Origin: Plectrocnemia conspersa
Lineage: Eukaryota > Arthropoda > Insecta > Trichoptera > Polycentropodidae
NCBI GenBank assembly: GCA_009617715.1
Contig: VTFK01000050.1
Location: forward strand, 992,001 to 1,056,000
Length of the DNA: 64,000 nucleotides
Reading direction: 5' to 3'
Shown here: in pieces, positions 35,524-48,292 of the stretch
How the letters are laid out: every line of letters starts with the position of its first letter
Numbering within the stretch: position 1 is the stretch's first letter
Program-made: the position numbers and the translations under genes
Notes under the pieces: model-generated
The model's database searches: none
Seen by the model: only the letters and a program-made list of their open reading frames with translations
Told to the model about the DNA's origin: nothing

Positions 35524-35760
35524 TCGTTTTTCCGACTTTTCGTTCAAATACAACTCGTTTCTACGACGTCGTCCACCGAGTGACTTGACGAACTTGACAG
35601 TTTCGTCTTCGAGGTGTGTCTGCTTTGCGGAAATCGATACACGAAACGGAAAGGTCAAGCGAGATCGGAGCATTGTTTACTGAAATCCATTTTCGGCGAA
35701 AGGTCGACCCTAAAGGGCGCGCGCCTATGCGATAGTACGCTCACAATTATATAAACCACT
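35524..35760 (-). promoter_or_regulatory. Candidate minus-strand promoter and first exon
   Basis: On the minus strand TTTATATAATT (35755-35745) is a TATA-like box, followed by GC-richer DNA and a strong donor AAACGA then GTAAGATT after 35524. A minus-strand non-coding first exon here would fit the SV2-like gene, which seems to have a spliced 5' UTR. The link is inference, and the enclosed 71-codon frame (35673-35458) is not a recognised protein. Confidence 0.3.
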
Positions 35761-36019
35761 TGCAGATCGATTTCTTCAACAAGCATAACAAATTATCAAC
35801 GAAAAATGACATATCACGTAATAATCACTACCGCAACGGTTACCTTTAAATCGGCGACATATTCGACTATCCGACGATGCAGTGCCACTGATTGTCCCGA
35901 AAACGAATACTTTGTTTTATCTTATCTCGGTTTGTTATTATTATCTCAAAACAACGATCCGAACTCGATACCGCTAATTTAACCTAACGACTCGACTACA
36001 TTAAAAATATGTTAATTTA

Positions 36020-36210
36020 TTATGATCTCTAGTGGTGATTGTGGGGGTTTATCCGACGACGGCGCTCTATTGGAGGGAAACGGAAAACACCGAGGCGCCA
36101 TTTCTAAAATGGCGTCAGGTAACTCATTTTCCGAGACAGGGGCGCATCGGGCGGCGCTCCTAAATTTAAATTGCAACAATAAAAAAAAACGTTTTATCGC
36201 AAATGATAAC
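36020..36210. other. GC-rich patch, function unknown
   Basis: CpG-rich segment with an inverted pair GAGGCGCCATTT and AAATGGCGTC (about 36092-36118) and a 79-codon plus frame of no recognisable family. It could belong to a promoter region with 35.5-35.8 kb. Confidence 0.3.
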
Positions 36211-36479
36211 GATTACAAATTACAGAATACATTTATTGGGATCACGTCATATAATAGATAATGGATGATTAATAACATAACACAGTGAATTATAACCTTT
36301 TTAAATTGACATTCTTTAATATAATTTAGTTTAGCTTCATCGACATTCACTCGATGCCAAGCGTTCAGAAATATTTATTTTTGCAAAAGTCTTGATTTTT
36401 GCTTGATTTAGTAAATTTAGATATATGGGTACTTTTATTCTATCATTAAAGCATATTTTTTAATCATACTGAAAAAAAT

Positions 36480-37560
36480 AGGTTGCCATTCCCTAAGAAC
36501 AGTAAACTTTCCCCCCCCCGCCTCCTCTTCCATCCCGTCTCTTGAATTGATAGTAATAGTAATGCTATAAATCCCGATCGTGGCTGTCACTCACGACAAC
36601 CCAGGTAGGAGGTCGCGCCTAGAATATAAAAGCTATATTTGTTAATGGGACGAAACTCCTGAGTCTTATTTAAGTACTGAACGAGGGCTGGCTACCCAAG
36701 GCCTTCTACCCGCATGCTTTTAGAGTGTCTATCCTGACAAATCCCATATAAACAAACTTATTAATGCTGACAGCGTATATATGAGGCGTTCAGGGCACAA
36801 AGGCCAAACTCGACATCTGACCAAAATTTTGAGATTGCCCCTATTCTATAATAAATTCACGAATTTATAAATTCGTGTGCTGATTTTTAGCCTTCTGATT
36901 ACGAGCTCAAAGGGCAAACTATAATATCTATCTTTCTCATACTTGCGCAGTAGTTACGAGAAAGATAAATAGCTGTCGACTTCGCCCATACATAAACAAA
37001 TTAATCTCGTTTTTTCATATAGTTCACAGCTTCAAATTTAGAATGTCCCTTATTCTACTAATTAAAAAGTCACTGACGACCTCTTCAAATGCTATATTAA
37101 AAGACATCTAAGAGAAAGAATTGCTTTGTATTTGTAAATAATAATTTTCCTTTTTTCATTATTAATTTGACGTGGTGAAAAGTTTGCATAGAATTAAGAA
37201 TTCTTCCATTACTTCAATCCATTTTTCATAACTTTTATTAGATCATGTTGGGTTAATTTGTAATGGTTAAGGTTAGGTTTGCGTTTGAACAGTCGAATTG
37301 AGTGTCATGAATATGCACCTGCCAGTAAAATATAAATAATTATTAGTAAAAATATATAACTCACAGTGAAAATGTATTCATATATGATTTCACGGAAATG
37401 ATATATTAAAAAAAAATATTTTCTGGATAGATTCGAGACGATTTTTTTTTAATTTTTTTTAAGGGATAACCAAAGATTTTTTATTTAGCTGTTTTCATGG
37501 AGGGGGGGGGGGATTTGGTCAGTCCAACAGTGAAGCTCAATTATTTTATATATTGTTCAT
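36480..37560. repeat. Unnamed dispersed repeats, intergenic
   Basis: 36510-36523 is a C-run. 36590-36760 is a GC-richer block of repeat-like appearance without a recognised family. 37265-37560 again shows the GGTTAGGTTTGCGTTTGAAC and GGTCAGTCCAACAGTG modules. No genes. Confidence 0.45.
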
Positions 37561-39600
37561 TTAAATTTTCCTCCAAAAATTTAATGAAAACCAAAAAATC
37601 GTTGTTTTGCGTTTATTTAATAATAATAAAAATATTACTGAAGTATTCCTTATAATAATTATAGTAATATTTTACTTACAAATAATATAATGAAAAATCG
37701 AAAAAAATCAATTTGTACCTCATTGCTTTTTTTCATACTATGAGAATTTTATTTAATTCTAAATTTTACAAAAAATATAAAAAAATTCTAGTTGTTATCT
37801 ATTTTCATACTAATTATATGGTGTGCAAGATAATAAGCAATAAATTTAATATGTCAAAAGACATTAATTTGCTTATCATTATTTACATAAAATATTTTCA
37901 ACAAACATTTTGTAAAATTTCCGCATTCTAATATTACATAACAAAAATTTATATTCATTAAACACACAATTAAATGAAATCAAGTATTGTAATACATTTA
38001 ATTGTAAAATTAGTTCCACCCTGTCAATAGACAGTGGTCGTAAAACTTTAAATTTAAGAACGAATATTATAGTTTTTAAATAGTAAAATAGTATAAAGCT
38101 ACTAAAAGTTAATCATATAATGTAGTTAATTACAATGATTACAAACATTGTAAATTTAATAAAAGCAAATAAATATATGTGTAATCTATATGAAACGGGT
38201 AACCTAGTTACTAATTTATTATTTATTTTTATATTAATAAATTTATAAGTGTTCAACGCGTGACTGGTTGAGCTATCCTGAAGCGTGGGGTTGTATTGTT
38301 CGTCTCGTTTTCTCTCGCAACGAACAATACGTGCGAAAGAGACGAACGATCGAACGTTCTGCAGAATTATTGATTGTACGAAATGTTGCAAACTGGCCAC
38401 GCAAGCGTATACTAAACAAAACATAACCTATAAACTATACGTCTTTAACGAAAGCTGAAATGTCAAATAATAAATATTTTAAAAAATATAAATAAAAAAC
38501 AATAAACTTATTTTTTCATGGCTAAATAATGTTGTTTTATGGCTAACGTAGTAAAATAAAATAGTTCTAATTCAGAAACATAAAAGTATTTTTTGTATAG
38601 AAATTTAATAAAATGATGTCTGGTGGTATCTATATTTTATCTATTTATAATGTCTGATCATGAATAATGCCTAATGTCAGTGACCTTGAGCAATTTCCAT
38701 TAAGATGATTGCACCCATTTGGCGCACGCAATCACTCATTTAAATCTGGCCGGCAAATTTGGTCCTAAAACACTCTTACACGAAGATGGCTATAAAATAA
38801 CGTATACATTTATTTAGTTTATATTATAAATTATAAAACAAAACACGTTATATAAACTAACTTAGTGTGGACAGCTGGTAATTTTATAACATTTAGTTTT
38901 AAAAACTTGTCGGGACCATCCATAATCGTTGCGATGAAATTAATTGCAAAAAAATCGCTAAAAGGCTCTCATAATTTGCGATTAGCATTCTTTGGATTTT
39001 CTAAAAAACGATGTTTTTATCTGCATAAGCGATATTGAATATTCAAACGGGCTTAATATCTATTAAACGGTATAAATTAACAGTTTCAAAACATCAACAT
39101 AAAATCGTAAACTTTACATGAACAAATGCGAAGGTCGGTATATGTTTCGGTAAATTAAATTATATTTGTAACTTATGAAACTAAATGTATTTTTAATAAT
39201 TATAACGAGATGTTGATGATAATAATACAAAAACAATTCTTAAAATACCATATGAATAATAGGTATTATTTTTTGTATTAAATTATGTATTATTTTATTT
39301 TAACGAAGGCTTTTCATTTTCAATTGAATTTCATGTCTAGCAATGAATATTACCATTTTGTCTTAAAATACCAACATTTAGTCAAAATATAATTTTCGAT
39401 ATAATTTAAATGCGAAACATTTATTCTTAAAATAAAAGTAATAACTACCGATAACTTATATAGCGTTCGATTGTTTACGAACTGTCTATTTTTTCAAATT
39501 ACTGACCATTTAATAACAATACTGATTGTTTAGTTGAATCAATGACCAAATTAATACTGAAAAAGATTGGCGCTTAAAGTGTAAATTCACTAATTTTACT
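37560..39600. other. AT-rich intergenic DNA upstream of Amt
   Basis: No supported gene. 38293-38303 (GTATTGTTCGT) and 38320-38330 (ACGAACAATAC) are perfect 11-bp inverted repeats in a short GC-richer patch. Frames at 37713-37931 and 38424-38113 are AT-driven. Confidence 0.4.
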
Positions 39601-39657
39601 TTTGGACGAAAAGACTGGAACGTGGGAAACGTAATCCGTTCATTGAATGTCTATTGA

Positions 39658-39708
39658 TGACTCATCCCTTATCTCGCTGCTATTCGATTAATGAGTCATC
39701 CCTTATCT
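39658..39708 (+). promoter_or_regulatory. Duplicated AP-1 plus GATA-type site pair upstream of Amt
   Basis: Two nearly identical 17-nt units 34 bp apart: TGACTCATCCCTTATCT (39658-39674) and TGAGTCATCCCTTATCT (39692-39708). Each joins a consensus AP-1/CNC palindrome (TGASTCA) to a GATA-factor site (TTATCT). They lie about 0.8 kb upstream of the Amt start codon. Repetition with identical spacing suggests an enhancer, but no functional data exist. Confidence 0.4.
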
Positions 39709-40474
39709 TGATTCCGTAATTATGACTGTGTTACACATGTCGGCCACCGCAATCTTAAAGTTTGTTTAGTAACTGATACGAGAGGCCAACCTTTACAACT
39801 GTGGGCCATTATGTCTGGTCCGACTGATTTTGGTAATCTATACTTGCCGATGACTTTATTGTGCTTTGCGCTCATAATCTCGGGCTTTCTGCGTGCCATT
39901 AGAAACATTTTTTGAAGCGCGAGATGAGCGCAAAACATGTATAACTGTCGGCAATTTAAAATTACTAAAATCAGTCGAGCCAAACATAGTGGCCCACAAA
40001 ATAATTAAGGTGAAGTTCCGCAATTTCTCTAAGGAGTTTTCTCTTTTTGTCAGATTGTATAATACACATGGTTTCAGAAACCAAGAGAAATTATGTTAAA
40101 AATATTAAAATAATACTATTGACAATGGCATTCCTAGCTATATTTATCTTATCTTCAAAGGTTGCTCGTGAGTACCGCATGGAATAGTATGCATAATTGT
40201 GCAATAACTAGCTGAAAACGCCATTTTTAACCACAAAGCATTGAATAGCCACGGTCATCCAAACGGACGTATTTATTTCTTCTTCATTCTTTACAATCGC
40301 TTCGTGGTCGAACTATTCAATTATTCTTCTGTACCATAGTTTATTCATCAGCCTGGACAGACATTCTTCAATAATTGATTTGTTTATGTATCATCGCACG
40401 ACATTCTAAAAGGAAAAACATTTTCATCCGACCAGATTCTAAGTTGATTCCGAAGAGTCAGCAGTTTTCCGATC

Positions 40475-43400
40475 ATGGACTACCCGGAAAATTCTTCTAT
40501 TATGAACGCTACAAATGACTCGAGTTTTCATCTTCCTGGAGGATACCTGTCTGAATTGGAAGTAGAAGACACAAATTGGATACTCACATCTTCCTTTATT
40601 ATATTTACCATGCAGACAGGTACGATATTTTATTCTATATTGTATTTTTATCACGTTTTTATAATTGCAAATTTATTGATAAACTCTTTAACATTTTTCC
40701 ATAAACCGGTTAATAAGTAAAATTCCACGATTTTTTCCAAGAATTTTAGTTTCTTAGATTACGATGAGGTGAATTTTAGACTAGTTAAAATGTAAAGTAC
40801 TATGTGAATTTATGTACATGATTTTCTTATTATTTGATTAGAAATACTGATAGTTTTTACATACACCTACAATACTTTTTATTGATTTGATGCAAAAGTA
40901 TTTGTTTTAATACCCGTTTTTTAATAATAAAAAACTTTAATAATACATATATATGTAATAAGGTGTATTTAATAAATAATAATTTCCATAATTATGTAAA
41001 ACGTATAGATCAGTTAATATATTAATCCTATTATTTAAGTTTTAGGGCGAAAAATTCATCTATGTATGTTTTACTTTCTTCTACAGTTTCTTTACTACTA
41101 AAAAAATATGCAGGGGGTCAAAATAAATAGTAATTGCTAGTGAAGTCCAGGGACAATGAGGGATGTTATGGACGTTTGATTAGTCAATATTAAAATTTTC
41201 TGCAAGTTGTCTTGAGGTCAGTCGAGGGTCTGCCTCGAGATTTTAGTCATTAACTTTGATGGGACCTCTAGCGGGACTCGTATTCCAGTGATAAATCCCT
41301 GGAATGAAACTTATTGAACCAAAGAAGACACGTTCAAGTTTTCACTATATGTTTAATTAATATTAACATATGTTATTAGTCACTGTAGTCACATTACTTT
41401 ATATTTTAAATTTAAATAACATTATTTATTATTTCAAATTGGAGGTTTTTACACGACCGAAGCTAAAACGAAACTGACCAACAGTTAAGTAGAAAATGTC
41501 CCTTTTTATTAATGACAAAAATATCGGTTTTAAAACCAGGTACGACCATTTAAACTTTCTGAAAAAGTGCCATTAAAACAACAGTAACTTTCATATCAAC
41601 CTATAATAAAAGTGACGACACGAAGGGTGTTAATCAGGCGTGTACGGTGATATTCGTTCCCTTTCGCTCGCTCACTCGCGTGTTAAGTAACGAGTGTGAG
41701 TGAGAGATAAGGGCGTGCGTTACATGTGTTCCGCACGTTCATTTCTTCTCGCTCACTCTCGTCACTTAACACGCGAGCGAGCGAAAAGGCGTGTATCTCA
41801 CCGTACGCGCATGGTGTTAACACGTATAGACAATATGAAAATAATCTAATGTACATGTTTTACCTTTAAGGTTTCGGTATGCTGGAAGCTGGATGTGTTT
41901 CCATTAAGAATGAAGTCAACATTATGATGAAAAATGTCGTTGATATAGTGGTTGGAGGTTTGCTTCAAATGTAAAAAATCTTTCTAAGATAAAATACAAT
42001 TAGTGCTAATATTTTTTTTATTCAGGAATCACCTATTGGATGTTTGGTTATGGCATGTCTTTCGGCAAAGGTCCTTATACAAATCCTTTCATAGGAATAG
42101 GAGGATTTTTCATAGACCCATCCATCGGTAACCTAGAAATGGGTCCAGAATTCGCTGCGTTCATATTTCAACTATCATTTGCAACTACAGCCACGACTAT
42201 AGTCAGCGGAGCGATGGCTGAGAGGTATTGAAATAATTTATTTACGTTAAAAATCAAACCAAGAGTTGTACTTGAATTATTTATTATTCAGGTGTAATTT
42301 TAAAGCCTATTGCATCTTCTCATTCTTAAATACTTTGGTGTATTGTATACCTGCTGGTTGGGTATGGGGAGAGCATGGATTTTTATACAATCTTGGAGCT
42401 GTGGACATTGCTGGTTCTGGACCTGTGCATTTAATAGGTAAGCTACTCTAATAACTATGAATTTATATATTTATTAACATAAAATATTATTTAAGGAGGT
42501 GCTGCTGCATTTGCATCGGCAGCCATGCTAGGTCCTCGCTTAGGAAGGTACAGCAAAGGAAGGACACCTTTACCCCCCGGGTCCCCAGTCAATGCTGTTT
42601 TAGGACTTTTTGTTTTGTGGTGGGGGTGGTTAGCTTTCAACTCTGGAAGCACTTATGGGGTTAGTATTGATTTTGTGTACTTTAAAACGCACAATAATCA
42701 AAGTTTGTTAATCGAAGGTCTAATGTCATAATCACTCAAGGTCAGGTCTGATTGTTTTTCGACGGAAAATCGATTTTCTTTATTATTTTGACACGCAAAG
42801 TGAATTAAGAATTCGTGTAAACAAATTAAATGATTTTGGACACAATAATGTTGATATATGTAGGTACATCCAGGGGCGAATTGATCCATTTTTGCCTGTC
42901 AAAATAATAAAGAAAATTGCGAAAATATTTTTTATTTTAACAGAAAATAACAATTTATTAATAAAATATTCATATATTTTTCGATAAATTTTCATAATCG
43001 ATAAAATTTTTAGTTTTTTTAAATAATTTATTCCAAACCGCATATTTTTCTGACCCTTCCTGTACCATAAATTTAAAATTATGGTAAAGTAATATTTGAA
43101 TATTATTATATATTTTATTTAGATTGAGTTGATAATATATGGGAGTGGGGAAGAGGGCAATTAAGATATTGCCTGGGGCGCTAAATAGGTTAGGTCGGCC
43201 CTGAATACACTCTCAGATCAGGATCTTCCATCTGGAACATCCACAAGTCAGAACTTGCCCTTCCTACTACTTCGCTTCACTATTCGAAATTAATAATATA
43301 CAAACTATGCATTCTATAAAATTAAACGCACGACTGCAAGGTTCGCATAAAGTAATATTTTTCTGCCACTGAATAAGCCGCAGAACTTTAAAGTTTGGCA

Positions 43401-46400
43401 GCCTCTGTTATAAAATATTAATGCGGATAACTATTACTTTTAATTACTCATCAAAAAATTAACGCCAATTATTATTTGTTTATAATATTTTAAAATGACC
43501 AAAAAGCATAATTAGCTTACATTTTTGTAATATTGAATTAATTAAAAATCACATGCTCGTAAATATTTTTATTTTGGCCAAAAGCGACTTTTTTTTATTA
43601 TGGCATTCTATTAAAATGAACGCCGAATCTAATATGTTTTGCTTGTAAAAGGACTAAGTTAATTTATATACTCTTATATAATATATCAGAAATAAAATAA
43701 ATGTAATGAGCACTTAATCATTCATTGTGTTCGTGACATTTTGCGCATACTGTATGTCGCTTAGTTTCATCAAACAAGTTGGAAGCTTTTGAATGATTTT
43801 TTTTAATTTGTAATCATTACTTACTTTTTTATCATAGTCATAATGGTTTATTTGAATATACATTTATAATAAAAAGCTTGTTTGCTTTTTTATATACTTT
43901 TTTAATGGGACTTTGCTTTTAATAAGTGAGAATCGAATAAAGCATAACTAAACTGAATTTTGGTCAATAGTAGAGCGCAAAAACTGCCCCTTGCATATTC
44001 ACCACCTGCCTCCCCCAACCCTCAAATGACGCCCCTGTTACACTTGAATAGTGCTTTAAAATGTCCACCCATCTCTCCCCCCAATACCCTACTTACTCCG
44101 CAATAAATAAATAAAAATATTACAATATTTCAACTATATCGTATTCTTAATTTAATCAATGCAACGTCTTATATTTCGCACAATAAATCACATTCTTCTC
44201 GATATACGTTAAATCGGTTCTACAGACGCCCCTTTTATGTCCGTCTTTTACGACTTTGGCTGAGCAATAACATCCAATGCTTTCTCTTCAGATGCATTTG
44301 TGATACGAACTTTCGATATTATTGATACCCAAAGTCCTTGAATTAATTTTAACTTGTTAAATATTGTTTATGGGTTCAGTGGTTTTAAATATTTTGTATT
44401 AATACATAAATTAGTTTTTAAAATAAATATTTCAAGGTGAACCGATCAATATTGCCTCAATTGTACGTTTAAATAATTACAGGTCAGCGGAGCTAAATGG
44501 CAGTATGCTGCACGTGCTGCTGTAATGACAATGATTGGTTCTTTCGGCGGAGGATGTTTTGGTTTATTGTCAGTATATTAGAATAAAATGTATAGTAGAG
44601 TGATATATTATTAATTTACTTTAAAAATAATAGGTATTCTTTGATACGTTTCAAAGGGAAGATAGACGTGATGGATTTAATAAACAGCATTTTAGGTTCT
44701 TTAGTATCAGTTACAGGTATGTATGATGGTACGATTTTTCCTCACGAATTATTATTGCGATTTATGTAATGCTTTAATGACTGCAGCCGGATGTTTCCTG
44801 TATCATTCTTGGGAAGCATTTATAATTGGTGTAATAGGAGGCGCCATAACATGTTTCACCACGCCGTTAGTCGACATCATGAAAGTAGACGATCCGGTCG
44901 GGGCTTCAGCCGTTCATGGATTCGGAGGATTATGGGGTATACATGTTTATTCAATATGATTATATCATTATAAATTTTATGGCTTATCGTTTCCTCATAG
45001 GTGTAATTGCAGTTGGATTCTTTGCAGACAATCCAGAACCTTTGGATACAACTCGTGGGCGTTGCGGCTTATTTAAAGGTCGTAAATAAAGTTGTATGTT
45101 CAACGAAACGTATTTAATATATATATGTGAAATTATACAATAGGAGGCGGATGGTATTTGGTTAAAGTTCAATTTTTATCAGCATTTTGTTTGATGGTAT
45201 GGGGCTTAGCGAGTACTGCTGCACTACTATGGTTAATAAACCTCTTTGTGCCGATACGAATGACTGAAGAAGAAGAATTGTTAGGTGCTGATATAACCGA
45301 ACACATGATTAGACATGGCCAGGTATTATAAACATAACACAAATAAAATTATACGAGTTTTTGAGTCTGAGTCAAATGAAAACAATGTGAGCCTTTCGTG
45401 CACCTCTTAACCCAACCTCTTTGATCCCATTGCCCCTTTGAGCGAGCAAGTTTTGTCCTTACCAGGCAAGTGGCAAAGTCCTTGACTTGAGGGTGCTGCC
45501 GCTCTGCTCTACGGTTGGCGATAGAAGTTCTCTGGTATTTATCTAGAGTGATTCTGGGAAGAACGCAATTATCTTGTTACCTAGCCGTTGCTAATGGGTG
45601 GCAATTGGCCTCCACAAAAAATATAATTAATCTTAAAATAATGACAGCATAACCTATAGTTGTGTGCAAAATTTCTTCAGTTTATATGGGAAGGTATAGC
45701 ACCATTCCTTGCTCGCTATCTTTTTTTATAATTGGTTGTAATAAGCCCAGGTTTTATCTCCAGAATCACATTTTGCTTTGAAACACTCAAAAGGTGGCAG
45801 GCAGCTAGCTTGGTACAATCTGGCAGATACTTTATGGATCAGCAGAACACATGAAAGATGTGGTGTGCTAATCCACGATTTCACTTCAAAAATGAAGCAT
45901 TTTAGTAATATAAACGCACCGTTTCGGAAATTTCAATAGTTTTATACTAACACTACTCAAAAAACGTTGCTTAACTTTGGTGCCTTCGTGCTTAATGCCT
46001 GATTTTTATTGCTACATGTCGGCTACTCTTTAAGCTTTCGGATTTGAGGCCAAATGTGTAAAGCTTGTCATGTGAATCAATCATATGTTTTTTATTTCAC
46101 ATAGTAAATTAGTGTTAGTGTGACTTTATCAGCCAGTAAAACGTCTATATATATGATATATATTATTATAAAGGTATTATTTATACATGTGTCAGTATCA
46201 GGCGGCGGTGTCGAATGCAGAAGAGTTCATTTTACCCAATAAGGTTGCGTCCAAAACAGTGGTGTAGCTATGGGGGGGGCGGAGGGGGCGGGCCGCCCCG
46301 GGCGGCACTTGCTTGGGGGCGGCATATTCGCGATGGGATCGTCTAGTGTGATTCTTAATTCTGAATGCACTGAAACATATATAAATCCACGAATAACAAG

Positions 46401-47724
46401 AGCTTAATAATAACCAATTTATTATTTTAAAAAATGCTGATTTTATGACCCTGTAAAAAATGTATGGGAGGGGGCGGCAATTTTAAGGATTGCCCTGGGC
46501 GGCACATACCCTAGCTACGCCACTGGTCCAAAATAAAGTAGTAACTTAAGAGTTGGCCATGGTGACTCTTACTACTTTTTTAAGTTTCTTATTATTAAGT
46601 TTCAAGTTATGTTATCTCACTGAAGCTTGTGCAAATTAATTTATTTTTATTTTTATAAATTAGGACGTATTATTAAACTTCGCCTGTCTATGTTTATCCG
46701 GGTGATCCTTTATAAATAAAACCATTGTGGTCAATTCCCGATGTCCACCTAATAATCATAAATACGAATGACTACTTGTTATGCGAAACAGTACTTATTG
46801 TTTCTGCGAAAACACTATATTTATTATTATGTAAGTGCAGTATTTAGTGCTAGCGGTAACAAACGGTTATACAAGTTATGGTTGGCTAGCTCTTTTGTGT
46901 TTTAATATGACAATTTCTCACAAGGGTTTGTTAATAAAGCGCCTCTATAAAAGATGACACTTTTTAATAATGAATTATGTAAGACTGCTACATAATATTG
47001 GATAAAACGCAGCTTAAACAAATTCCATGCTGATTTATTTTGACCAATTGTATCATTTTACTTTTGAGGTGGTCAACCATAATGACTCTGTAGTCATAAT
47101 AATAATACACCTGTCCCTATCATTTCAAGTCCTTCTCTCAATTTTCAACAATCATCCTAACAATTTAAACGCGTTTTTTTTTATTACTGCAATTTGAAGG
47201 TTTTCATTTGATTCATTCTTTTACACATAATAACCTGATGTACATCTACATAATATGTGTTTCAATTACAAAATAGATTGGAATTACAAGAATGATGGAA
47301 ACTCTAAGACCTTATTACAAAGAAATCGAAGAACTAGAGGCCATAAATCCTATTGGTACAAACATGGGTCATTATTATTACATAGAACAAAAATATCCAG
47401 TAAATATTACACTTGATATTGCACTCATTTATATAAATTATTTTTAAATGTGGTTTTATATTTCAGTCAAACGATTTAGATGATTCTTCGCTTTATAATG
47501 AAAATCGTGGAAAATTTAATAAAGCACCTCATACTATAAATTTACCAACTTCAAAAAACAAGACTATATCTGAATACATTCAATACAACGGCAAAGATGT
47601 TGGTGTATTACAAATACCAAGAATCAAAACAAACAACGTTATGATTCGAATGCCCAGAATTAAAGTTATGCCACAAAATCAAAATACTGTTTTGCCCGAA
47701 GGTCATATGCAATGGATTAATTAA
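40475..47724 (+). CDS. Amt: Ammonium transporter, Amt family
   Basis: Plasma-membrane ammonium channel/transporter. Twelve exons join in frame to 565 residues: 40475-40619, 41871-41957, 42026-42224, 42292-42437, 42496-42659, 44483-44568, 44634-44716, 44787-44936, 45001-45078, 45144-45322, 47277-47399 and 47467-47724. The family fold is clear: TGFGMLEAGCVSIKNEVNIM, then FATTATTIVSGAMAERC, IPAGWVWGEHG and NAVLGLFVLWWGWLAFNSGS. Both pore histidines are present: AGSGPVHLIGGAAAF (about residue 190) and GASAVHGFGGLWG (about 347). LFKGGGWYL precedes the last segment, followed by a cytoplasmic tail. Exon 9 could instead end at 45082, adding an Arg and breaking the KGGGW motif. An N-glycosylation-rich N-terminus (NSS, NAT, NDS) is typical of animal Amt. 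Intron 1 holds a foldback repeat, intron 10 a hAT MITE. Confidence 0.95.
41627..41823. mobile_element. Foldback element with about 80-nt arms in Amt intron 1
   Basis: Outer parts GTGTTAATCAGGCGTGTACG and, on the opposite strand, GTGTTAACACCATGCGCGTA are inverted. The arms continue inward through TTTCGCTCGCTC and GCGTGTTAAGT on both strands, around a loop of about 35 nt. TTAA occurs at both ends, compatible with a piggyBac-mobilised MITE but not proof. The GCTCGCTC/GTTAAGT core also occurs at about 5690-5740, 6590-6640 and 58120-58140. Confidence 0.7.
42860..44140. repeat. Amt intron 5 repeats
   Basis: Intron 42660-44482. 42880-43205 is bounded by AGGGGCGAATTGATCC and a GGCGCTAAATAGGTTAGGTC end, probably a MITE. 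43915-43990 copies the AAGTGAGAATCGAATAAAGC and GAGCGCAAAAACTG modules of the hairpin family. No coding exon. Confidence 0.5.
45400..45620. repeat. SINE-like GC-richer block in Amt intron 10
   Basis: About 200 bp of higher GC in an AT-rich intron, from CACCTCTTAACCCAACCTC to GGTGGCAATTGGCC. It looks like an inserted short repeat, but no Pol III boxes or target duplication were identified. Confidence 0.3.
46249..46533. mobile_element. hAT-type MITE with perfect 8-bp target duplication
   Basis: A 269-bp element (46257-46525) starting CAGTGGTGTAGCTATGGGG and ending, on the opposite strand, CAGTGGCGTAGCTAGGGTAT. It is flanked by GTCCAAAA on both sides (46249-46256 and 46526-46533). Subterminal GGGCGGCA words are inverted. 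The CAGTGGCGTAGCTAG terminus is common to widespread hAT MITEs. Inserted in Amt intron 10, non-coding. Confidence 0.92.
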
Positions 47725-48292
47725 ACGCAGTTATGTTAACAATTTTTTTATTCAGTTTAAGTACACTAGTTAGTTAAGAATAGTCATTGTAATGTTGACT
47801 ATTCACTTTAGTACGTTTTAATAAAATAAATGTTTGTTTAAAGAAAATGTTTAATTTTACAATAAACTAAATGTTTGCATTAAAAAATAAAATTATTGGT
47901 AGAAGTTGTTCATTCTTGATATTTAATCACTTAATTGTTAGTATTCAAGGACTAGTTAAATTTATTTTAATAATATATTTACAACGTATTAAGTAAAAAT
48001 GTAATTTTTAAAAGTAATAAGCGACGACTCCTTCAACGTTAAGAGGAATTTTTAATATTAGAGTAACGTTTCACAATTGCACATTAGTATTAAAATGTAC
48101 TTAAAAATAGTAGCACCTTCAAAATTACTATTGTCGCGTCGGAGTGTTTACGTTTAAGACTTACTAAACATACTATGAATATGTTAAGCAATTTACAACA
48201 ATTACTTAGTACAACAAAATCGATTGAAATGGGATTCAACCTGCACAAGTTGAACCGCAAACGCACATACCGTGTTAAATTGTTTATGTCTT
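47725..48292. other. Convergent 3' flanks of Amt and ZP genes
   Basis: Holds the Amt 3' UTR on the plus strand, with AATAAA-type signals (for example about 47822-47827 and 47862) soon after the stop, and the 3' UTR of the ZP gene on the minus strand. No other gene is seen. Confidence 0.6.
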
